Assembly (NCBI GenBank): GCA_025354075.1
Contig: JANXNO010000649.1
Coordinates: forward strand, 1-13,722
Source of the DNA: Burkholderiales bacterium
GTDB taxonomy: Bacteria > Pseudomonadota > Gammaproteobacteria > Burkholderiales > Casimicrobiaceae
DNA length: 13,722 nucleotides
Reading direction: 5' to 3'
The translations under genes and the position numbers were made by a program. Below, in pieces: positions 9,533-13,722 of the stretch. How positions within the stretch are numbered: position 1 is the stretch's first letter; each line of letters starts with the position of its first letter. The notes beneath the pieces were generated by a model, which saw only the letters and a list, made by a program, of their open reading frames with translations, had not been told where the DNA came from and searched no databases.

Positions 9533-11194
9533 ATGCAATACATCTACACCATGAACGCGGTCAGCAAGACTGTTCCGCCCAAGCGCGTCATCATCAAGGA
9601 CATTTCGTTGTCCTTCTTTCCCGGCGCAAAAATCGGCCTGCTTGGCCTGAACGGCGCGGGCAAATCGACCGTGCTGAAAATTATGGCCGGTGTCGATAAA
9701 GACTTCACCGGCGAGGCGCGCCCGCAGGCGGGCATCAAGGTGGGCTACCTGCCGCAAGAGCCGCTCGTTGACGGCGACAAAACCGTGCGCGAAATCGTGG
9801 AAGAAGGCCTCGGTGGCGTGAAAGCTGCGCAGGCAAGGCTTGATGAGGTTTATGCGGCTTATGGCGAAGAAGATGCTGACTTCGATGCGCTCGCCAAAGA
9901 GCAAGGCGAACTGGAAGCCATCATCGCGGCAGGCGACGGGCACAACACCGACGCCCAGCTTGACGTGGCCGCCGACGCGCTGCGTCTGCCTCCGTGGGAT
10001 GCGCGCGTTGGCGTGCTCTCCGGCGGTGAAAAGCGTCGCGTTGCGCTGTGCCGATTGCTGCTGTCGAAGCCGGACATGTTGCTGCTCGACGAGCCGACCA
10101 ACCACCTGGACGCCGAGAGCGTGGAATGGCTTGAGCAATTCCTTGCGCGCTATCAGGGCACCGTCGTTGCCGTCACCCACGATCGCTACTTCTTGGACAA
10201 CGCGGCTGAATGGATTCTTGAGCTTGATCGCGGACAGGGCATTCCGTACAAGGGCAATTACAGCGCGTGGTTGGAGCAAAAAGGCGACCGCCTGAAGAAG
10301 GAAGAATCCAGCGAATCGGCACGTCAACGCGCGCTGAAAAAAGAGCTGGAGTGGGTGCGACAAAACCCGAAAGGCCGTCAGGTCAAGAGCAAAGCGCGTC
10401 TGGCCCGATTCGAAGAATTGTCAAGCCACGAATATCAACAGCGGAACGAAACCAACGAGATATTTATCCCGGTGGCAGAGCGCTTGGGCAATCAGGTGAT
10501 CGAGTTCAAAAACATCAGCAAGAGCTTCGGCGACCGCATGCTGATTGATGACTTGAGCTTCGCGATTCCGCCCGGTGCCATCGTCGGCATCATCGGCCCG
10601 AACGGTGCCGGTAAGTCGACGATCTTCAAACTGATTCGCGGCCTGGAGAAACCGGACAAAGGCGAAGTCGTCATCGGTCACACCGTGCAAATGGCCTTCG
10701 TCGACCAGTCACGCGAAAGTCTGGAAGACAACAAAACGGTGTGGGAAGATGTGTCCGGCGGTGCCGACATCCTCACCGTCGGGCGCTTCGAAATGCAAAG
10801 CCGCGCCTACATCGGCCGCTTCAACTTTAAAGGCGCGGACCAGCAGAAAAAAGTAGGCAACCTGTCCGGCGGTGAACGCGGACGCTTGCACTTGGCGAAG
10901 ACGCTGCTCAAAGGCGGCAACGTGCTGCTGCTGGACGAGCCGTCCAACGATCTGGATGTCGAAACGTTGCGCGCGCTGGAAGATGCGCTGCTAGAGTTTG
11001 CAGGCACGGCGCTGGTGATCAGCCATGACCGCTGGTTCCTCGACAAGATTTGCACCCATATCCTCGCGTGTGAAGGCGACAGCCAATGGCAGTTCTTCAA
11101 CGGCAACTTCCATGAGTACGAAGCCGACAAGGTGAAGCGCCTCGGCGAAGAAGGCGCGCGGCCTAAGCGGGTTCGGTTTAAGGGGTTGAAGTAA
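9533..11194 (+). CDS. ettA: Energy-dependent translational throttle protein EttA (ABC-F ATPase)
   Basis: Soluble ABC-F protein that binds the ribosomal E site and gates entry into elongation according to ATP/ADP ratio. Two nucleotide-binding domains are complete. The first has Walker A 38-46, LSGGE 162-166 and Walker B with Glu187. The second has Walker A 355-363, LSGGE 444-448 and Walker B with Glu469. The arm insertion lies at about 95-140 and the interdomain linker at about 240-320. The N-terminus (YTMNAVSKTVPPKR, then ISLSFFPGAKIG) and the 553-residue length match E. coli EttA (555) closely from memory. The ATG at 9533 is the only start codon in frame in that stretch, but no Shine-Dalgarno is evident. 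It is followed 11 bases later by the zinc-finger membrane protein gene. Confidence 0.97.
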   Translation: MQYIYTMNAVSKTVPPKRVIIKDISLSFFPGAKIGLLGLNGAGKSTVLKIMAGVDKDFTGEARPQAGIKVGYLPQEPLVDGDKTVREIVEEGLGGVKAAQARLDEVYAAYGEEDADFDALAKEQGELEAIIAAGDGHNTDAQLDVAADALRLPPWDARVGVLSGGEKRRVALCRLLLSKPDMLLLDEPTNHLDAESVEWLEQFLARYQGTVVAVTHDRYFLDNAAEWILELDRGQGIPYKGNYSAWLEQKGDRLKKEESSESARQRALKKELEWVRQNPKGRQVKSKARLARFEELSSHEYQQRNETNEIFIPVAERLGNQVIEFKNISKSFGDRMLIDDLSFAIPPGAIVGIIGPNGAGKSTIFKLIRGLEKPDKGEVVIGHTVQMAFVDQSRESLEDNKTVWEDVSGGADILTVGRFEMQSRAYIGRFNFKGADQQKKVGNLSGGERGRLHLAKTLLKGGNVLLLDEPSNDLDVETLRALEDALLEFAGTALVISHDRWFLDKICTHILACEGDSQWQFFNGNFHEYEADKVKRLGEEGARPKRVRFKGLK

Positions 11195-11205
11195 CGCGTT
11201 GATCA

Positions 11206-11562
11206 ATGGCCAGCGCCGCGCCCGCATACCGATGGCGTTGCCACAAGTGTGACGCTATAAACGCTGTCGGACAATCGATTTGTGCAGCGTGCCACTTCCC
11301 CGCCATCGCTTCCGCCGCCGATGTATCGCGCGGACAAGTTGCGCAGCGGCGCTACGAGCAAATGAAAATTGATGGCGTGTCGTTGCCAATACGAATCGTC
11401 ATTGTCACCGGGCTGAGCGTCGCCGTGATCGGCGTCTTCATCATCAAGTTCGCTATTTCGATTCCGATGTTCATTTTCGGTGCCGCTGTCACGGCACTAG
11501 GTGCGGTGCTTGGATGGGTTGGTGATCGTCTCGACTCGCTCCGTCACAAGACACGGCTATAA
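11206..11562 (+). CDS. Small RanBP2-type zinc-finger membrane protein, function unknown
   Basis: 118 residues, no named family recognised. Residues 10-29 fit the RanBP2-type zinc finger pattern exactly: W-x-C-x2-C-x3-N-x6-C-x2-C, using Trp10, Cys12, Cys15, Asn19, Cys26 and Cys29. A charged linker follows. Two hydrophobic segments at about 62-83 and 84-105 are separated by a very short turn, so a membrane hairpin with both ends on one side is likely, presumably cytosolic. The C-terminus is basic. The ATG at 11206 is 11 bases after the ettA stop and has GGGG about 20 bases upstream, so the ribosome site is poor and coupling to ettA is plausible. A zinc role is inferred from the motif alone. Confidence 0.75.
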   Translation: MASAAPAYRWRCHKCDAINAVGQSICAACHFPAIASAADVSRGQVAQRRYEQMKIDGVSLPIRIVIVTGLSVAVIGVFIIKFAISIPMFIFGAAVTALGAVLGWVGDRLDSLRHKTRL

Positions 11563-11596
11563 CTCAGTTAGTCAGATAAAATACAAGTTGATCAAC
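11560..11596 (+). promoter_or_regulatory. Candidate promoter and operator of the toxin-antitoxin operon
   Basis: TAAAAT at 11577-11582 matches five of six -10 bases, though no good -35 is seen. Two perfect palindromes flank it: TAACTCAGTTA (11560-11570) and GTTGATCAAC (11587-11596), with centres about 26 bases apart. Antitoxins of this type usually bind such sites to repress their own operon. The left palindrome overlaps the stop codon of the preceding gene. Confidence 0.45.
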
Positions 11597-11612
11597 CGCA
11601 CGAGGATCAAGC

Positions 11613-11852
11613 ATGCAACTCAACGTCTACGAAGCCAAAACCCAGCTCTCCAATCTGCTGGATCGCGCGCTTGCGGGAGAGACAATTGTGATTGCTCGCG
11701 CAGGCAAGCCGCTGGTGCGACTGGAACCTATTGAGCAGGCCCGCAAGTCGCGCAGCGGAGTGAAATTTGGTGGTTTGTCTGCGAAGCAACTCGGGCTTTC
11801 GCCTGATTTTTACGAACCATTTACCGATGACGACTTGATCGGCCACAAGTGA
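11613..11852 (+). CDS. Phd/YefM-family antitoxin of a VapBC-type module
   Basis: Antitoxin that should neutralise the adjacent PIN toxin and repress the operon. The 79-residue chain begins MQLNVYEAKTQLSNLLDRAL, the typical Phd/YefM N-terminal DNA-binding and dimerisation segment. The motif GETIVIARAGKPLVRL follows at about 22-37. The C-terminal half (about 45-79) is the variable toxin-binding tail. GAGG 7 bases before the ATG is a good ribosome site. Its TGA overlaps the GTG of vapC (GTGA), the standard arrangement for coupled toxin-antitoxin pairs. Length and order (antitoxin first) are normal. Confidence 0.93.
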   Translation: MQLNVYEAKTQLSNLLDRALAGETIVIARAGKPLVRLEPIEQARKSRSGVKFGGLSAKQLGLSPDFYEPFTDDDLIGHK

Positions 11853-12232
11853 AGATTCTGCTCGATACCCACTTTGTTTTGTGGGTGCTCGCGGACAAGC
11901 CTCCGCCTGCGTTCTCAGCGAAAGCCATCTCACTCATTGACGCCGCCGACGAGGTCTATTTTTCGTCTGCGTCCATTTGGGAAATCGGCCTGAAGTGGAA
12001 GCGCGGAAAAATCGCACGCAAGCCTCGCCAGTTCTTTCAAAGCGCGGTCGAAAATGGATTGGTTGAACTTCCGGTAGACATAGATTCAATGATTCTGTCG
12101 TGCGAATTGCAGCATGCACACAGCGATCCATTTGACCGCCTGCTTTACGCCCAGGCAAAGCTCAACAAGCTACGCTTGCTCACTGTCGACGCAACACTAA
12201 AGGGATTCGGCACCGTAGTGCTGTCACCATAA
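11849..12232 (+). CDS. vapC: VapC-family PIN-domain ribonuclease toxin
   Basis: Predicted Mg2+-dependent endoribonuclease toxin, targeting RNA in the cytosol. The PIN acidic residues are present: Asp6 (LLDTH), Glu46 (SIWEIGLKW), Asp93 and Asp96 (HSDPFDRLL), and Asp114 (LTVDATL). The 127-residue length is typical, so the toxin looks intact rather than decayed. It begins at a GTG inside the antitoxin stop. Its own stop TAA overlaps by one base with the ATG of the downstream dehydrogenase. RNA target is unknown. Confidence 0.94.
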   Translation: MKILLDTHFVLWVLADKPPPAFSAKAISLIDAADEVYFSSASIWEIGLKWKRGKIARKPRQFFQSAVENGLVELPVDIDSMILSCELQHAHSDPFDRLLYAQAKLNKLRLLTVDATLKGFGTVVLSP

Positions 12233-12969
12233 TGAACACCACCTTCAACTTCTCAGGCAAAGTCGCCCTAGTCACCGGCGGCGTTTCCGGTATTGGTGCT
12301 GCGGCGTCGCTTGCGTTCAAACGAGCCGGCGCGAAGGTGATTGCTTGCGGTGTGACCGAGCAGGAAATGAACGCGGTGCGGGTGAATCCTGACTTCGCCG
12401 GGGTGCGTTGCGAGACGTTGAATGTGCGCGATGGTGAGGCCGTGAAGCGGCTCATCGGTTCGCTTGACCAACTTGATTTCGTCGTGAACTCGGCGGGCAT
12501 CATCCGTCGCGCAGCGGAGCATGATCCAGAAACGTTCGCGGAAGTGATCGACGTGAATCTCACGGGTGGCATGCGCGTGGCGACCGCGGCACGTCCACTA
12601 CTAGCGAAGAGTGGCGGCGCGATTGTGTTCATCGGCTCGGTGATGAGTTTTTTCGGCGGTCCTGTGCAACCCGCTTATTCGGCATCGAAAGGTGCGGTGA
12701 AAAATCTCGTGATGTCACTCGGTGCGGCGTATGCGCCCGACGGCATTCGTGTGAACGCAGTCGCTCCCGGTTGGGTGATCACGGAGTTGTCACGCGGCGC
12801 GCGCGAGAACCCGGAACGCAATGCGCAAATCATGGGCCGCATTCCGATGAATCGCTGGGCAGAGACCGCTGAGATTGCTGACCCGATCATGTTCCTTTGC
12901 TCCGACGCCGCGCGCTATGTGACGGGCAGTATCCTGCCCGTCGATGGAGGCTACACAAGCGTCGGTTAG
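12232..12969 (+). CDS. Short-chain dehydrogenase/reductase (SDR) family oxidoreductase
   Basis: Classical SDR of 245 residues with a Rossmann fold. The cofactor motif TGGVSGIG is at 15-22 and NSAG at 86-89. The catalytic Ser136, Tyr149 and Lys153 (YSASK) are in place. The C-terminal PVDGGYTSVG is typical. NAD(H) versus NADP(H) preference is not clear from the residues after beta-2. It resembles the 3-oxoacyl-ACP reductase and sugar-dehydrogenase subgroups, but substrate cannot be assigned. Its ATG overlaps the vapC stop as TAATG and no ribosome site lies within 15 bases upstream, so it probably depends on reinitiation after vapC. Confidence 0.93.
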   Translation: MNTTFNFSGKVALVTGGVSGIGAAASLAFKRAGAKVIACGVTEQEMNAVRVNPDFAGVRCETLNVRDGEAVKRLIGSLDQLDFVVNSAGIIRRAAEHDPETFAEVIDVNLTGGMRVATAARPLLAKSGGAIVFIGSVMSFFGGPVQPAYSASKGAVKNLVMSLGAAYAPDGIRVNAVAPGWVITELSRGARENPERNAQIMGRIPMNRWAETAEIADPIMFLCSDAARYVTGSILPVDGGYTSVG

Positions 12970-12973
12970 TTAA

Positions 12974-12988
12974 CGCGCCGATGGCGCG
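12974..12988. terminator. GC hairpin between convergent SDR and Roadblock genes
   Basis: CGCGCC (12974-12979) pairs perfectly with GGCGCG (12983-12988) around a GAT loop. It starts 5 bases after the SDR stop and lies 15 bases from the stop of the convergent gene. There is no U-tract on either strand, so termination would be weak or of another kind. Confidence 0.35.
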
Positions 12989-13002
12989 CTGCTTGTTCAA
13001 CG

Positions 13003-13362
13003 CTATACAGTAATTTCTTTCTCAACATCTTGCGCCTTACGCCGGGCGAGGGCAAGATTGGTCTTTACGCGATCCAGCACGATGTAGAGAAACAAGCCCT
13101 CTTTTCGCGCCAGCGGACGAATGATGTGGTACTGCTTGCCCAGCGTGATTAGGATGTCGTCGATGACATCGTTCAAACCCAGCGAGCGCATAACTTTCAT
13201 TTTCGCGCGAACCACTTCGGTATTTCCGGCAGCCGCGAGTTCGAGATCAACGCCACTACCCGCAGAGCCCAAAATCATGCCGCTATTCGCGTCAACCAAT
13301 GCCGCACAGAGAGCACCGTCGATGGTCAGGATTTCATCCAGACTCTGTTTAATTGAAGCCAT
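13003..13362 (-). CDS. Roadblock/LC7 domain protein
   Basis: 119-residue protein consisting of one Roadblock/LC7 domain, the fold of MglB-type GTPase regulators. The family-like core runs from residue 8 (LDEILTIDGALCAALVD) through AAAGNTEVVRAK (43-54) and DILITLGKQYHIIRPL (69-84) to LFLYIVLDRVKTNLALAR (90-107). No signal or membrane segment is seen. The start is the ATG at 13360-13362 because AGGA lies 8 bases upstream. The frame stays open 30 codons further to a GTG at 13450-13452, but that stretch lacks a ribosome site and looks like leader. Partner GTPases are not in this window. It may control motility or polarity, or be an orphan regulator. Confidence 0.88.
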   Translation of the reverse strand: MASIKQSLDEILTIDGALCAALVDANSGMILGSAGSGVDLELAAAGNTEVVRAKMKVMRSLGLNDVIDDILITLGKQYHIIRPLARKEGLFLYIVLDRVKTNLALARRKAQDVEKEITV

Positions 13363-13475
13363 ATTGTCATTCCTATAAAAATGTTCGCGCAGACCTGAAG
13401 GCACCGTCCGCGCAAACGATCTGACGGGACCAACCATAAAAACTCGAGACACCGAAAGACCGATTTCAACTCAAT

Positions 13476-13722
13476 TCACGATGCGCTGCCCGGCAGCAGG
13501 TCCACCGTCGCGCGGTCGAGCTTCTTCCCCCCGCGCGCGGCCACCTCGCGATCGACATCGGCCGTCTCAGGCCGCGCGTCGAGGAGCGCCACCGGGCCGG
13601 CCTCGCCCGCGAGCAGCCAGCGCTTCTCGCGCCCGCTGCGGAGGCCGATCAGGTGCGCCTGCGCAGCGCCCTGCCCCAGGCCCTCCCGGTCGGCGACCAG
13701 CCAGTCGCCGCCTGGGACGAGC
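13476..13722 (-). CDS. C-terminal fragment of an unrecognised very GC-rich protein (start outside window)
   Basis: An open minus-strand frame runs from the window edge to a TGA at 13476-13478, encoding 81 residues that end in DLLPGSAS. Of 81 sense codons, 75 end in G or C (about 93 %), a strong coding signature for a high-GC genome and far above its neighbours. Stretches such as GREKRWLLAGEAGPVALLDARP look like ordinary soluble protein. No domain is recognised. It lies upstream of, and on the same strand as, the Roadblock gene, with 113 bases between them. The abrupt composition change suggests foreign origin or an assembly join. Confidence 0.55.
   Translation of the reverse strand, partial: LVPGGDWLVADREGLGQGAAQAHLIGLRSGREKRWLLAGEAGPVALLDARPETADVDREVAARGGKKLDRATVDLLPGSAS

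Noticed and set aside
9467..10363. Minus-strand open frame of 298 codons within ettA
   Set aside because: It lies opposite a fully conserved EttA reading frame and shows no domain; it is a mirror of ettA's codon bias.

Overview
This window looks like a chromosomal segment from a betaproteobacterium, probably Burkholderiales-like. Base composition is near 58 % GC in hand-counted lines. The protein set fits: a monomeric NADP isocitrate dehydrogenase, a betaproteobacterial-type EttA, a stand-alone Roadblock/LC7 protein and a Pseudomonas-type adenine deaminase. This is inferred from family resemblance only. No rRNA, tRNA, CRISPR array, insertion sequence or phage gene was seen.

Layout, left to right. 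A C-terminal fragment of an unrecognised plus-strand ORF (2-124) runs convergently into the 3' end of icd (93-2327, minus). A 490-base gap without a convincing gene follows. A plus-strand envelope pair comes next: an OmpA-like lipoprotein (2818-3408) whose stop overlaps the GTG start of an exported patatin-like hydrolase (3405-4310). Adenine deaminase (4357-5391, plus) follows. It ends in a convergent intergenic region with a long imperfect inverted repeat. Two minus-strand genes follow: an exported DUF1223 thioredoxin-like protein (5502-6257) and a PhzF-family isomerase/epimerase (6432-7286). A PAS-PAS-GGDEF-EAL cyclic-di-GMP protein (7328-9466, plus) is divergent from phzF.

A plus-strand run occupies 9533-12969: ettA, a small RanBP2-type zinc-finger membrane protein, a Phd/YefM-type antitoxin, a VapC PIN toxin, and a short-chain dehydrogenase whose ATG overlaps the vapC stop codon. 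Short palindromes flank the antitoxin promoter and could be its operator. The segment closes with a convergent Roadblock/LC7 protein (13003-13362, minus) and the C-terminal end of an unrecognised minus-strand ORF (13476-13722).

Most of the window is ordinary housekeeping and envelope content. The least ordinary parts are the toxin-antitoxin module with a translationally coupled dehydrogenase, the eukaryote-like RanBP2-pattern zinc finger on a two-helix membrane protein, and the last 240 bases. Those bases jump to about 78 % GC with a third-position GC near 93 %, which suggests either foreign DNA or a chimeric assembly junction. No clearly new multi-gene defence or biosynthetic system was found.
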